In this document: positions 1-8,529 of the stretch, piece after piece | Layout of the letters: the number at the start of each line of letters is the position of its first letter | How positions within the stretch are numbered: position 1 is the first letter of the stretch | Origin: an uncultured Eubacteriales bacterium | GTDB taxonomy: Bacteria; Bacillota; Clostridia; TANB77; CAG-508 | DNA length: 64,000 nucleotides | Direction: 5' to 3' | Assembly: GCA_902492015.1 (NCBI GenBank) | Contig: CABUJR010000004.1 | Span: forward strand, 62,001-126,000 | Program-made: the position numbers and the translations under genes | The notes under the pieces: generated by a model | Databases searched by the model: none | What the model was told of the DNA's origin: nothing | The model's input: the letters and a program-made list of their open reading frames with translations, nothing else

Positions 1-161
1 ATCAGACACGGCAATGCCTGATATAATTGATTCAAGCATTGCTTGTGAATGGTTTTATTATTAAGCTCTAAAGAGCCATTCGAAAACTATATAGTTATAT
101 TAATTATAACATAAAATGGGCTAAAATTCAAATCATAGAAGAACTACGAGACTTTTAAAAA

Positions 162-190
162 TTGAAAAAAGTGTTAAAAAATGGTATAAT
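162..190 (+). promoter_or_regulatory. Sigma-A type promoter of the Xre regulator gene
   Basis: TTGAAA at 162-167 and TATAAT at 185-190 are separated by 17 bases, and the start codon follows 34 bases later behind a GGGAG ribosome site. The 160 bases to the left hold only small inverted repeats (for example CAAGC-ATT-GCTTG near 34-46) and no gene that I can support. Confidence 0.7.
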
Positions 191-223
191 TAAAATGTAT
201 ATATTTTTTAAGGGAGAATTATT

Positions 224-925
224 ATGGTACAATTTAATAAAGTAGAATTTGGTAAGAAGTTAAGGGAAGCAAGAATAAAAAAAGATTATTCTTTAGAATA
301 TGTTGCTAAGATTTTAGGAAAAACACCAAGTACAGTAAGTAGATATGAAAATGGTCAAATAATTCCAAACGCAAAAATAATAAATAAAGTTTGCGATATA
401 TTAGATATTTATTATGAAGATTTATATAGAGAAAATGCTGAAAGAATAGTGAATACAGAGAACAGCAAGAATCCATTTAATGTAGAAAAATTATATTTAT
501 ACTATTTAGGATATAGAACTAAAAATAAAATAGATACTTTTAAACTTGTTATGAATTTAAAGGAAAAAAACGATTATATTGAGGTTAAAATATCAGATTA
601 TAAAACAAAGAAAATAATATTAATAGGTCATATTTTAGCTGATAATTTTATAGCAACTATTAGAACGGAAAATTATAAAGCAAATTATCCTCGACTTGAA
701 ACAAATCAAATAATTCTTAACATATCAGGAGGAACTAATGGTTTAATAAGAGGAATAATGCTATGTACTAATGGAGAATATGTACCTAATATAAAAAAAT
801 GTATTGTATCAAAAAAAGATATGACTTTTAATGATGACATATTAAATTATTTAAAGTTAGATGCTGATGAAAAGAAAAGATTCTTGAAAACTAATATTTG
901 GCAAGTCAATATAAGTAGAGTATAA
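224..925 (+). CDS. Xre-family helix-turn-helix transcriptional regulator
   Basis: This is a 233-residue DNA-binding regulator. Residues about 8-65 form a Cro/C1-type helix-turn-helix (FGKKLREARIKKDYSLEYVA, then TPSTVSRYENGQIIPN), the pattern of phage repressors and SinR-like proteins. The remaining 165 residues are a separate domain that I do not recognise; it has no membrane segment and may sense a ligand or partner. The start follows GGGAGAATTATT. The gene stands alone between its own promoter and a strong terminator, so it is a single-gene unit, and its target is not apparent from the neighbours. Confidence 0.85.
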   Translation: MVQFNKVEFGKKLREARIKKDYSLEYVAKILGKTPSTVSRYENGQIIPNAKIINKVCDILDIYYEDLYRENAERIVNTENSKNPFNVEKLYLYYLGYRTKNKIDTFKLVMNLKEKNDYIEVKISDYKTKKIILIGHILADNFIATIRTENYKANYPRLETNQIILNISGGTNGLIRGIMLCTNGEYVPNIKKCIVSKKDMTFNDDILNYLKLDADEKKRFLKTNIWQVNISRV

Positions 926-946
926 ACTTAAAGGTTATTTTTCAAT

Positions 947-974
947 AAAAAGAAGCTGTAGTAAGCTTCTTTTT
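947..974 (+). terminator. Intrinsic terminator after the Xre gene
   Basis: AAAAAGAAGCT pairs perfectly with AGCTTCTTTTT across a six-base loop and ends in a T run. It lies 22 bases after the Xre stop codon and separates it from the sigma factor gene. Confidence 0.85.
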
Positions 975-1080
975 ATATATTATTAATGTAATACTAAAAT
1001 AACTTTTCAAATTTGCACCCAAAAATCACGAATCTTATATCTATTAAATGAAAAATATTTTTGAAAGGAGAAAATATATT

Positions 1081-1626
1081 TTGAAAGACATAATAGAAAA
1101 AGTGCAAAGAGGAGATGAAGAAGCTTTTAGAGAATTAACACAGCTAATAGGAAACGATTTGTATAGAGTTGCTAGAACAAGATTAAAAGATATTGATGAT
1201 ATAAATGATGCGATTCAAAATACAATGATATATACATATAGACATATAAAAAAAATAAAGAATATTGAGTCTTTTAAAAGTTGGATGTTACATATTTTAA
1301 TTAATGAATGCAATAAAATTTACAATAAAAATAAAAGAAATAATAATTTGTTTAGCAAATTAGCTGTTAATTCTGAAAAAAGCTTGTACGATAATTCAAT
1401 ACAAGTTGTTCAAGATAAAATGAATTTTGAAGCTCTTATAGAGAAATTGAATTATGAAGAAAAGCTTGTAATAACTTTGCACTACAATAGTCAATTATCT
1501 TGTAGTCAAATTGCAAAAATTTTAAATATGAGTACGAACACAATAAAAAGCAGATTGACACGAGGAGTAAAAAAATTAAAGAAGTTTTATGAGGAGGTAA
1601 ACTTAGATGAAACAAAAAGAATTTGA
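1081..1626 (+). CDS. ECF-type sigma-70 family RNA polymerase sigma factor
   Basis: The 181-residue product has the two-domain layout of extracytoplasmic-function sigma factors: a region 2 helix set (GDEEAFRELTQ, then DINDAIQNTMIYTYR) and a region 4 helix-turn-helix near the end (SCSQIAKILNMSTNTIKSRL). It would direct RNA polymerase to a small stress regulon. I prefer the TTG at 1081 over the ATG at 1048, because GAAAGGAG ends 10 bases before the TTG while the ATG has no ribosome site and sits upstream of that Shine-Dalgarno. The gene overlaps the downstream membrane protein gene by 20 bases, the usual sigma/anti-sigma arrangement. Confidence 0.85.
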   Translation: MKDIIEKVQRGDEEAFRELTQLIGNDLYRVARTRLKDIDDINDAIQNTMIYTYRHIKKIKNIESFKSWMLHILINECNKIYNKNKRNNNLFSKLAVNSEKSLYDNSIQVVQDKMNFEALIEKLNYEEKLVITLHYNSQLSCSQIAKILNMSTNTIKSRLTRGVKKLKKFYEEVNLDETKRI

Positions 1627-2788
1627 TGAAAAAATTTATAATTATTTTGCTGAAAATAGTGAAATTCCACAGAGTGTGAAAAATTCTATAAATAATACTA
1701 AGTTGAAGGAAAAAGAAAAAAATAAATTTAATATGTATAACTTTAATAAAGTAGCTGTTGCAACATTATCAATAGTTACGATATCAACAGGAATAGTTTT
1801 TGCAAAAGATATTGAAGAATTTGTAAAAAATATGTTTAATGATAAGCAAGGAATTGAGACTGCAATAGAGAATGGGTATTATTATGAAAATACATTATCA
1901 AACAATACTGTTTCACAGAATGTAAAAGTAAGTGCCCAAAATATGATAATGGATGATTACACATTAAATATAAATATTTTAGCAGAATTTGATGATAGTA
2001 TAGATTTAAGAAATGTAAAGAGCATTTATACACCAGATATATTTATTGTAGATGAAGATAACAATATTTTATCATATTCAGTAGATCTTAATGCTGTAAA
2101 AGGTTTTTTAGAAGAAAAAGGATTAACTAATTGTGATAATGAATTCGTAATAAATCATAGCATTAACTCTACTTTAGATTTTGGTTATAATAAAAATGAT
2201 GATAATTCTGTTGTATTAACATACAATTCTTCTATAAGTGAAGGAAAATTTCCTAAAAGTAAGAAGATTTATGTTGGTTTTAACACTTTAATATTAAAAA
2301 ATGAAGATACTGTTAATGCTGAGTCACAAACAATAAATGGAAATTGGCTATTAGTTATTGATGTACCAGAAAAATTTGAAAATAGAGATTCTATAAGTTA
2401 TCAAGTAATTAATTGTAATAATAATAATCTATATAAAGATACTGTAGTTGCAAATATTTCTGAAACTGGAATGAAATTTGAAATGGAAATGTATTGGGGA
2501 GAATATGAATATTGGCACCAAAAGACAGAAAAACTACGCAATGAAGGAAATATTTTAGGTAGTCAATTAATAAAACAAGAAGAGAGTTATATTGAAAATG
2601 AAAATGGAGAAAAATTTTACACTTCTTTAAATTCGGGAGAAAGTGGGTATAGTTTTACAACAGATGGTAAGCTCTTAAAAAGAGATACATTTAATATTAC
2701 CAAATATAATATAACTGATAAATTAAAAGTAGTATATACAACTATTGAAAACAAACAAATAATTATTGACTTGCAAAAAATAAATTAA
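1607..2788 (+). CDS. Membrane-anchored anti-sigma-type protein (DUF4179-like)
   Basis: This 393-residue protein has a short cytoplasmic N-terminus, one transmembrane segment at about residues 46-66 (VAVATLSIVTISTGIVFA), and a large extracytoplasmic region rich in Asn and Ser. That topology and the 20-base overlap with the upstream ECF sigma gene match DUF4179-type anti-sigma factors, which hold the sigma factor until an envelope signal arrives. The family name comes from topology and context; the cytoplasmic part shows no classical zinc motif. GAGGAGGT, 8 bases before the ATG, is a strong ribosome site inside the sigma gene. About 215 bases of AT-rich DNA follow. Confidence 0.7.
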   Translation: MKQKEFDEKIYNYFAENSEIPQSVKNSINNTKLKEKEKNKFNMYNFNKVAVATLSIVTISTGIVFAKDIEEFVKNMFNDKQGIETAIENGYYYENTLSNNTVSQNVKVSAQNMIMDDYTLNINILAEFDDSIDLRNVKSIYTPDIFIVDEDNNILSYSVDLNAVKGFLEEKGLTNCDNEFVINHSINSTLDFGYNKNDDNSVVLTYNSSISEGKFPKSKKIYVGFNTLILKNEDTVNAESQTINGNWLLVIDVPEKFENRDSISYQVINCNNNNLYKDTVVANISETGMKFEMEMYWGEYEYWHQKTEKLRNEGNILGSQLIKQEESYIENENGEKFYTSLNSGESGYSFTTDGKLLKRDTFNITKYNITDKLKVVYTTIENKQIIIDLQKIN

Positions 2789-2965
2789 TTATCTTTTTTT
2801 ATCTTTTTTGCAAATATAAAAAAAGTATAATAAAATAATTAACATAAATAACAAACAGACTAGTGATAAAAGTTTTATATTTTGTCAAGAGTCTAAAATG
2901 CTGATGCATTTGTTTTGTTAGAAGCATATTGTTTTTAATATATATTAATTTAAACCAATGTGCTA

Positions 2966-3607
2966 GATGCTAGGGGTGTTTTAAAGAACAGGAGGATATG
3001 AGATTATGACAAGAAAAATAACAAAAAGATTTACAGCTTTGACAGTAGCAATGCTTCTTATCATTAGTTGCTTTTCAACAACAACATTTGCAGCTGAACC
3101 TGAGCTAAATGAAAATGTTGCTTCTGTTACTACGGAGACACCAAATACTGAAATCAGTCCGAGAGGAACATGGCCTGTGGGTGATCATTACTTGGGATAC
3201 TGCAATATTACCAATAAAAATCACTTAGGTGGTGCGCATGTCTTCAATGGTAACTACATTCAGTTAAAGCCTGCTTGGAAACCACTCGATGATACTTCCA
3301 AAGAAGTAGATATGTATATGGAAGTTCGGGATATGACCCTCGGTGGCACAGTTGTATATCAACATCGTTTTACTATTAAAGAAGATAAAGATGGTAGAAA
3401 AGATAATGGTTACTGGTATGCAGAATCAAAATGGTTTCCGATTACTAAAGGACATACCTTTAGAATTTATTATGAACCGTTCACATCCACTGGTTATACA
3501 GGAACTGGGTCAAATCGGCAGGCAACTTGTGTGTTATATGTAAATGTGGGAGATTAATCACAAATATTCAGTAGATTCAAAGAACTAATTAATTAGCCCC
3601 TAGCATC
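2966..3607. repeat. 11-bp perfect inverted repeat bracketing the secreted-protein gene
   Basis: GATGCTAGGGG at 2966-2976 is the exact reverse complement of CCCCTAGCATC at 3597-3607. The left copy is 30 bases before the ribosome site and the right copy directly precedes the terminator. The bracketed gene is clearly richer in GC than its surroundings. The repeat could mark a transferred cassette or form a long-range mRNA stem; no transposase lies inside. Confidence 0.6.
3006..3557 (+). CDS. Small secreted protein of unknown function
   Basis: The 183-residue product begins with a Sec signal peptide: basic MTRKITKR, a hydrophobic stretch, then TTFAA cleavage near residue 29. The mature part is about 150 residues, rich in aromatic residues and glycine, probably beta-rich (for example GTWPVGDHYLGYC and WYAESKWFPITKGHTF). 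I do not recognise the family. AGGAGGATATGAGATT precedes the ATG. Codon use differs sharply from the neighbours (CTC, CCG, CGG, GGC occur), including two in-frame CGG codons at 3327 and 3516 that the AT-rich genes avoid. This and the flanking inverted repeat suggest recent transfer. A secreted effector or bacteriocin-like role is possible but not shown. Confidence 0.8.
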   Translation: MTRKITKRFTALTVAMLLIISCFSTTTFAAEPELNENVASVTTETPNTEISPRGTWPVGDHYLGYCNITNKNHLGGAHVFNGNYIQLKPAWKPLDDTSKEVDMYMEVRDMTLGGTVVYQHRFTIKEDKDGRKDNGYWYAESKWFPITKGHTFRIYYEPFTSTGYTGTGSNRQATCVLYVNVGD

Positions 3608-3608
3608 G

Positions 3609-3638
3609 AACCACCACATAGTCTTCTATGTGGTGGTT
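3609..3638 (+). terminator. Terminator hairpin after the secreted-protein gene
   Basis: A perfect 13-bp stem (AACCACCACATAG with CTATGTGGTGGTT, loop TCTT) follows the gene and the right arm of the inverted repeat. The T run is weak and interrupted. It can also serve the convergent gene on the minus strand. Confidence 0.75.
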
Positions 3639-3649
3639 ATATAATATTT

Positions 3650-4357
3650 TTATTTTTTATAAATATCATATTTTAATAAAAATACATTTATTACGGTTTT
3701 TGTATAAATATAATCTTTCTCAAGATATGGTAAAAAAATTTGTTTATCTTCTATTTTGCAATTATAATTCATATGTTTTGTGGCTAATGTGATAAGACAT
3801 TTAACATTATGAGGATTAGTGTCATATTTTTGGGAGATAATATAATAAATGGATTCTAATTTTGGACACTTAGTTATATTTTTTTGCATTAGTATAGAAA
3901 TAAATTTTGTTCCTAAATGAGAAAAATTATAGCCTAGTTTATATAAATAATTTATAATTATTTGTTTTTCTTTTATTTTACTTTCATTTTCCATTTTCTT
4001 ATTGATTAATTTATTAATATTATTAGTAATCGTATATTTTTCATTTTTATTTATTTGAAAATAGTTATGATCGATGTTTTTAATTTCTAATTTATTGTTT
4101 GTTAAAATTATTACACAATTACTATAGTCTTTTTTTATATTTCTTTCTAATAAATTCAAAAATTTGTTTACCTTACATATATTTATATCTAATACAATTA
4201 AATCAATATTACTAGAATTTGTACTTAAAATTTTTATGGCTTCATATATTGAAGAGGACACGGCATATAACTTAATATTAGAGTTACCCATAAAAATACT
4301 ATTTAATAAGTATTTAACAGAATTTAAATTAGAACAAATCATTAAAAAATTTAACAT
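3650..4357 (-). CDS. Spo0A-like regulator with degenerate receiver domain
   Basis: The 235-residue product resembles a response regulator. The N-terminal 110 residues follow the receiver fold with a candidate phospho-acceptor Asp in LIVLDINI, but the acidic pair normally at the first strand is missing (MLNFLMICSN). The C-terminal half matches the Spo0A DNA-binding domain: LGYNFSHLGTKF corresponds to the GVPAHIKGY-type segment, and IYYIISQKYDTNPHNVKCLI to the IYPxIAxxYxTTPxRVExAI recognition region. The basic residues of the recognition helix are poorly kept. It is preceded by AGGAAAGG and stands alone. It could modulate sporulation independently of phosphorylation; the main spo0A gene is not in the window. 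Confidence 0.65.
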   Translation of the reverse strand: MLNFLMICSNLNSVKYLLNSIFMGNSNIKLYAVSSSIYEAIKILSTNSSNIDLIVLDINICKVNKFLNLLERNIKKDYSNCVIILTNNKLEIKNIDHNYFQINKNEKYTITNNINKLINKKMENESKIKEKQIIINYLYKLGYNFSHLGTKFISILMQKNITKCPKLESIYYIISQKYDTNPHNVKCLITLATKHMNYNCKIEDKQIFLPYLEKDYIYTKTVINVFLLKYDIYKK

Positions 4358-4781
4358 TAATTTTTACCTTTCCTATATATAAGATACTTAAATTTGAGAA
4401 AATGGGTGCATTTTAATATAATTATAAAAATAGTGAAAAAATTTATAGTAGAATGAAATATTAATATAAGAGAAAAAGTAAAAATATATATGATTAAAAA
4501 AGAAGTTTAGAGGTACTTCTTTTTTTTGTGTATTCAATATAAGTAATACCTTTCGTTTTAAAAGTATAACACGAAAATAAAAAAAACTTTCGAAAAACAT
4601 ATAAAACGATAGTGTTTGAGAAATTTATAATGTAAATTTTTTCTTATAAAATCTTATGAATTATAAAGTCTTATAAACTTTTCTTATAAACTCGTTTTTA
4701 ACTTAAAAATTATTGTATTATGTAATCAGTTCGAACAAATAAGGCTACCGGTAACCTAATAAAAATTAGGGGGTTTTGATT
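4358..4781. other. Intergenic region: bidirectional hairpin, TCTTATAAA repeats, near-palindrome
   Basis: A hairpin with T runs at both ends lies at 4496-4525 (AAAAAAGAAGT with ACTTCTTTTTT). Four direct repeats of TCTTATAAA or TCTTATGAA start at 4642, 4652, 4669 and 4682. A near-palindrome centred on TACCGGTA occupies 4743-4756. CCTAAT-AAAA-ATTAGG at 4755-4770 would pair over the ribosome site (TTAGGGGG) of the next gene. This layout suits a control region or end of the integrative element that starts here. I found no gene. Confidence 0.5.
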
Positions 4782-4988
4782 ATGAAATCAAAAAAGAAAA
4801 AGCCAAAGTTTACAAAAGCAGAAATTAAAGAAGTACGAAAGTTGGAAAATCCAGAATTTATAGTTTCAGTAAGTATAATTACTTATGAAGATTTAAAGAA
4901 GTGGAATTTAGTAGATTCTAAAACATTAAGAAAACACCGAAAGAAAAAAATCAATAGTGATTATGAAGGTGGTGATGTTAATGAATAA
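4782..4988 (+). CDS. Small basic protein of an integrative element
   Basis: The 68-residue, lysine-rich product (MKSKKKKPKFTKAEIKEVRK at its start) has no recognisable domain. I take the ATG at 4782, 8 bases after TTAGGGGG, rather than the TTG at 4776, which is too close to that site. Its end overlaps the next gene by 8 bases, so the two are probably translationally coupled. The high charge suggests nucleic-acid binding, but this is only a guess. It is the first gene of the group that ends with the integrase. Confidence 0.6.
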   Translation: MKSKKKKPKFTKAEIKEVRKLENPEFIVSVSIITYEDLKKWNLVDSKTLRKHRKKKINSDYEGGDVNE

Positions 4989-6324
4989 AAATGCAAGAGT
5001 TATTTATAAAAGATTAACAGAGCCAATGAAAAAAAGAGGTTATATAAATCTTAATCACAGATTAGTAAATACAAAAGATGATTTAGTTGAAATTGCTGAA
5101 ATATTTAGAAGTACACAGTACGAAACTTTTAGATTAATTTATATGAAAGAAAACCAAATTGTAGGTTATGAATCTATTAGCTCAAGAGTACCTAACTATG
5201 TAAATGTTTTTGAAAGAAATAAACAAGGTAGAGTAAATACAGAAAGATGTGTTTATAAAGTCTTAAATAGAATGAATAGACTAGGTGCTGATAGTTATTA
5301 TATGGTGCATAATCACATATCAGGAGAAGCCAAAGCTTCAAATGAAGATTTAAAAACGACAGCTTTTTTCATTAAATACATAAAAGGGTTTCTAGGGCAT
5401 TTAATTATCAATAATGAAAATTATTCTTGGATTTATTATGATGAAAAAGAAAATACTGTAAAAGTAGATAAGCAAATGCCTATAAATATAGGAAAAGCAA
5501 ATAAGATGAGAAAAGTTTTAAATGAAAAATCAATTTATGATATAAAAATACTTTCAAGAGATGATTTAGTAAGTGTATTAAATACAATAAAAAATACACC
5601 AGACTATTCAATAGCAATTTTAACAGATTCTAAAGGTCAAATAAGAATGATTTTAGATATTCCAAATAACTTTTTCAATATGCAAGAAGAACAATTAAAG
5701 GGATATTTTAAAAACTTAGCGAGAATGTTAGGAGCTTCAAGAGTATTCTTTGGAACAAATGACAACGAAACTTATAAAAAAGCTTTGAAACATCAAATAA
5801 ATGGAACTTTTAAAGACTGTATTTGTTACAAAAATGAGGACAATAAAATTTATGTTTATGAAAAATCAGATTTAGAAGTAAAGTCAGAACTGTTTGACGA
5901 GCAAGTAAGAGTTTGTGAGAATAGTGATGACTATAAAAAAGAAAATAAAAAAATAAGAATTCTCTATAAAGAAATAGGAAAAGAACCTCAAATAATGTTT
6001 ATAGATAATACTTTAGAGGCAAAACAAAAATTAGTAGGTGGACTAATTGAAGTAGTACCTTATGACGATGTTCTAATTATTTGCAATGAAGAAGGAAAAA
6101 TTCTAAATATGCCACCGAATCTAGTATTTGAGTATGACTATATTGCAGGAAATTGTTTTGTAATAGGAGATGATTATAAAAACGCAGATTTTAAAAGTTT
6201 AACAGATGAAGAGATTCTTAAATATAGAGAGGACTTAAAGAAACGCTCTTTTAACTTTAAACAATATGAAATAAGCCAAGAGCATTTACATTCCTCCAAG
6301 AAAAAAGAAGAAAAAGAAAAATAG
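4981..6324 (+). CDS. JAB/RadC-like domain protein of an integrative element
   Basis: Residues about 105-125 of this 447-residue protein read HNHISGEAKASNED, which fits the JAB/MPN metal-binding motif HxHxSG...S..D of RadC-type proteins. That domain occurs in phage, plasmid and ICE proteins linked to DNA repair or antirestriction; activity here is unproven. The C-terminal two thirds are unassigned and end in a lysine/glutamate-rich tail. The ATG at 4981 follows GAAGGTGGTGAT and sits within the stop region of the preceding gene. The gene has the AT-rich codon use of the host and no in-frame CGG. Confidence 0.65.
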   Translation: MNKNARVIYKRLTEPMKKRGYINLNHRLVNTKDDLVEIAEIFRSTQYETFRLIYMKENQIVGYESISSRVPNYVNVFERNKQGRVNTERCVYKVLNRMNRLGADSYYMVHNHISGEAKASNEDLKTTAFFIKYIKGFLGHLIINNENYSWIYYDEKENTVKVDKQMPINIGKANKMRKVLNEKSIYDIKILSRDDLVSVLNTIKNTPDYSIAILTDSKGQIRMILDIPNNFFNMQEEQLKGYFKNLARMLGASRVFFGTNDNETYKKALKHQINGTFKDCICYKNEDNKIYVYEKSDLEVKSELFDEQVRVCENSDDYKKENKKIRILYKEIGKEPQIMFIDNTLEAKQKLVGGLIEVVPYDDVLIICNEEGKILNMPPNLVFEYDYIAGNCFVIGDDYKNADFKSLTDEEILKYREDLKKRSFNFKQYEISQEHLHSSKKKEEKEK

Positions 6325-6325
6325 T

Positions 6326-6460
6326 ATGTTTGGAATTGATAACAATATTGCAAAAAGTAATGATAGCGATAATAAAGTTTTTAATGATGCAACACTGGAA
6401 TTAATATTAACAATAGAAAATAGTATTTTGAAATTTATTAGAAATATGTCGGACAATTAA
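6326..6460 (+). CDS. Possible 44-residue small protein
   Basis: An ATG two bases after the JAB gene stop opens 44 codons rich in Asn, Asp and Ile (MFGIDNNIAKSNDSDNK...). It fills the gap between two element genes in the same direction. There is no clear ribosome site other than the A-rich end of the upstream gene, so translation would need coupling. No homology is recognised. Confidence 0.35.
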   Translation: MFGIDNNIAKSNDSDNKVFNDATLELILTIENSILKFIRNMSDN

Positions 6461-6489
6461 GAAAATTAAAATACAGAAAGGAAATAGTT

Positions 6490-6771
6490 ATGGAAGAAAC
6501 AAAAAGGATAGATGAAACAATGATAAGTGAAATTGCAAAAAAGAATAACAAATATACTAAAGAAGAACTAATGATAATAGCTTCTATAAGAAAAATAAAA
6601 AATCCTTTTAGAATGATAAGTATAAAAGAAGTAATGAGAGACTTAAATATATCAGAATCGGCAGTATATAAAACTTTTAATAGAAAAGATTTTCCAGCAA
6701 TTAAAGTTGGTAAAAACAATCAAGTAATGTTACTACCATATTTAATTTGGAAAATGGAAAGAAAAGATTAG
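6490..6771 (+). CDS. Excisionase-like helix-turn-helix protein
   Basis: The 93-residue product ends in a MerR/AlpA-like winged helix pattern: SIKEVMRDLNISESAVYKTF, then FPAIKVGKNNQVMLLPYLIW, in which the turn and the IKVG...wing strand are typical of excisionases and Tn916 Xis-like proteins. It lies 10 bases before the integrase gene, the common xis-int order. GAAAGGAAATAGTT gives the ribosome site. It probably steers excision of the element. The N-terminal 35 residues are charged and unassigned. Confidence 0.65.
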   Translation: MEETKRIDETMISEIAKKNNKYTKEELMIIASIRKIKNPFRMISIKEVMRDLNISESAVYKTFNRKDFPAIKVGKNNQVMLLPYLIWKMERKD

Positions 6772-6781
6772 AGGTGTTCTT

Positions 6782-8003
6782 ATGTCAAAAGGAAGAACTA
6801 TGAAAAATGATGAAGGCTCAATTTATTATGATAAAAGTAGAGATATTTGGAGATGTTGGTATTATGTAGTAGATCCTACAACACTAAAAAAACAAAGAAA
6901 ATGTAAATGCTTAAAGACGATAGAAGAGGCAAAAGATTTTTTATCCACTTTAAAATATCAAAAAGAAGATATCTTATATAAAGATAATAACGGAATTCCA
7001 CTTAATCTGTTAATCAAAAATAACATAGAAAAAAAGTATGATTTAGGCTTAATCGGTGGTAATCAATATAACAGACTAAAAAGAACTTTAGGAAAAATAG
7101 AAGAATGGGATTTAGCAACTAAACATATTGATGAATTAAAAAGTGAAGAAATTCAAGCATATTTGAATTCATTAAGAGATTATAGTAATTCGTATATAAC
7201 TAAAATTCATGAGTTAATATATGGAGCATATAATGTTGCTCAAAAAAAGGGATATATAGTAAGGAATCCAATGGTTGATGTTATAAAACCTAAAAGTAAT
7301 AAAGAGGATAAAGAAGTTAGAGCAATGACTATTGAAGAACAACAAAAATTTACTAATTATTTAATGAGTATGCCAATAAGTTTAGAGCCCTATAAAAATG
7401 TATTTTTATTTCAAATGTTTCTAGGACTTCGTATAGGAGAGGCTTTAGCATTAAAGAAAACAGATATTAATTTACACAAAAATGTAGTTTCTGTACGAAG
7501 AACATTAACTGTTGATAAAGATAAGAATTTAATAGTAGGAAACAAAACAAAAACATACTCTGGAAAAAGAGATATTCCAATACCTGAATTTATAAGAGAT
7601 AGTGTTATTGAACAAATGAAAGAAGCTGATAATAATAAGGATAATTTATTATTTACAAGTAAAAATAATACTTTAGTTTTTACTAATAATGTGAATTATA
7701 GGTTAAAAAGATTATTAAAAGCTATGGGAATTGAAGGAATATCTTCACATAGTTTAAGACATACATTTGGAACAAGATGTATTGAGGCACGGTATGAGAG
7801 CGGTAGCAGTCCAGAGATTATTAGGTCATAAAGATGTTTCAGTAACGCTTAATACATATACAACAATATTTGATAGATACAAAGAACAGGAAATAGAAAA
7901 GTTAAATGATTACTATATGAATAATGAAATTGTAACTGATGAAGAGATTAAAAAAATTAATATAGAAGATTATAAAGATTATACTATAATTGATAATAGA
8001 TAA
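6782..8003 (+). CDS. int: Tyrosine integrase requiring a +1 frameshift at CGG
   Basis: This is a phage/Tn916-type site-specific recombinase. Frame one (6782-7789) encodes an AP2-like arm-binding start (DEGSIYYDKSRDIWRCWYY), a SAM-like core-binding domain, and the catalytic Arg in FLGLRIGEALAL and HSLRHTFGTR. At 7790 an in-frame CGG follows GCA. Skipping the C gives GGT-ATG-AGA and continues to 8003 with LLGHKDVSVTLNTYTT, which carries the second catalytic His and the nucleophilic Tyr. The joined product is 406 residues, the size of Tn916 Int. Without the shift, translation stops 12 codons after CGG with no Tyr. The position after the skip, Ala-Gly-Met, is Gly in relatives. Decay or sequencing error would be the alternative. 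Confidence 0.85.
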
Positions 8004-8266
8004 TTAAAAAATTCGTTAGGAGTTACATAAAAATATTATAAGTGATTATAAATTTAATTGCTAGAAGATGATAGAGTAGTAAGAAAAATAAAAATTTTCA
8101 AACAACTATTTTTTTGACTGAATTAAAAGTTATAGAAAAGTATTACAAATAATTGTTTACGTTATATAAATGAGACAATAATGTCATTATTTTGAAATTG
8201 AAAAGATAATATTAAAATGATACTATTTAATAAAAGTATAATAAAATGGGAGTATAGAATTGTAAA

Positions 8267-8518
8267 ATGAGTGAATCAAATGAACAAGCAAAAAAATTGA
8301 TTTTGTTAAAAAGTAAATTAGAATATGCACTACAAACAGACCAAAAAGAAGATATTATAAAATATTTTGAAGAATTTAAAGCATTATATGAGCAAATTAC
8401 TTCAAAAAAATTTGAAGATGGAATTTCGGATGAAAAATTGGCTCAAATAGAAAGTGTAATAAAAGATATTAAAATATCAAAGTCAGAAATTAGTACAGAT
8501 GAAGAAAGATACAACTAG
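8267..8518 (+). CDS. Small helical protein, first gene of the HExxH operon
   Basis: The 83-residue, highly charged product looks wholly alpha-helical with coiled-coil character (AKKLILLKSKLEYALQTD). No family is recognised. TATAAT at 8237-8242 is a plausible -10, and GGGAG lies somewhat far (14 bases) from the ATG. It is followed 11 bases later by the large HExxH protein, so a partner or antitoxin-like function is conceivable but not supported by sequence motifs. Confidence 0.55.
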   Translation: MSESNEQAKKLILLKSKLEYALQTDQKEDIIKYFEEFKALYEQITSKKFEDGISDEKLAQIESVIKDIKISKSEISTDEERYN

Positions 8519-8529
8519 TTGGAGTGAAT

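Larger units (their letters stand above)
4782..8003 (+). mobile_element. Integrative element module (JAB protein, xis-like, int)
   Basis: Five same-strand genes with tight spacing end in an excisionase-like protein and a tyrosine recombinase. The start is preceded by repeats and a near-palindrome. The operon at 8267-12336 could be cargo, since it lies directly beyond int. I could not identify a convincing attL/attR direct repeat between 4400-4780 and either 8004-8266 or 12337-13050, so the limits are approximate. No conjugation genes are present, so it would be a small mobilisable or decayed element. Confidence 0.55.

Noticed and set aside
1..120. End of a gene entering from the left edge
   Set aside because: No frame on either strand shows protein-like sequence, and small inverted repeats are too weak to call a terminator.
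4388..4600. 70-codon frame on the minus strand in the gap before the element
   Set aside because: Phe/Tyr/Ile-rich translation of AT-rich DNA, no ribosome site, and it spans a terminator-like hairpin.
6438..6719. 93-codon hydrophobic frame opposite the excisionase-like gene
   Set aside because: Antisense of an AT-rich gene often reads as Ile/Phe/Leu-rich; it has no ribosome site and conflicts with a well-supported gene.
8004..8266. attR site of the integrative element
   Set aside because: I compared this stretch with 4388-4781 and found no convincing shared repeat longer than generic AT runs.
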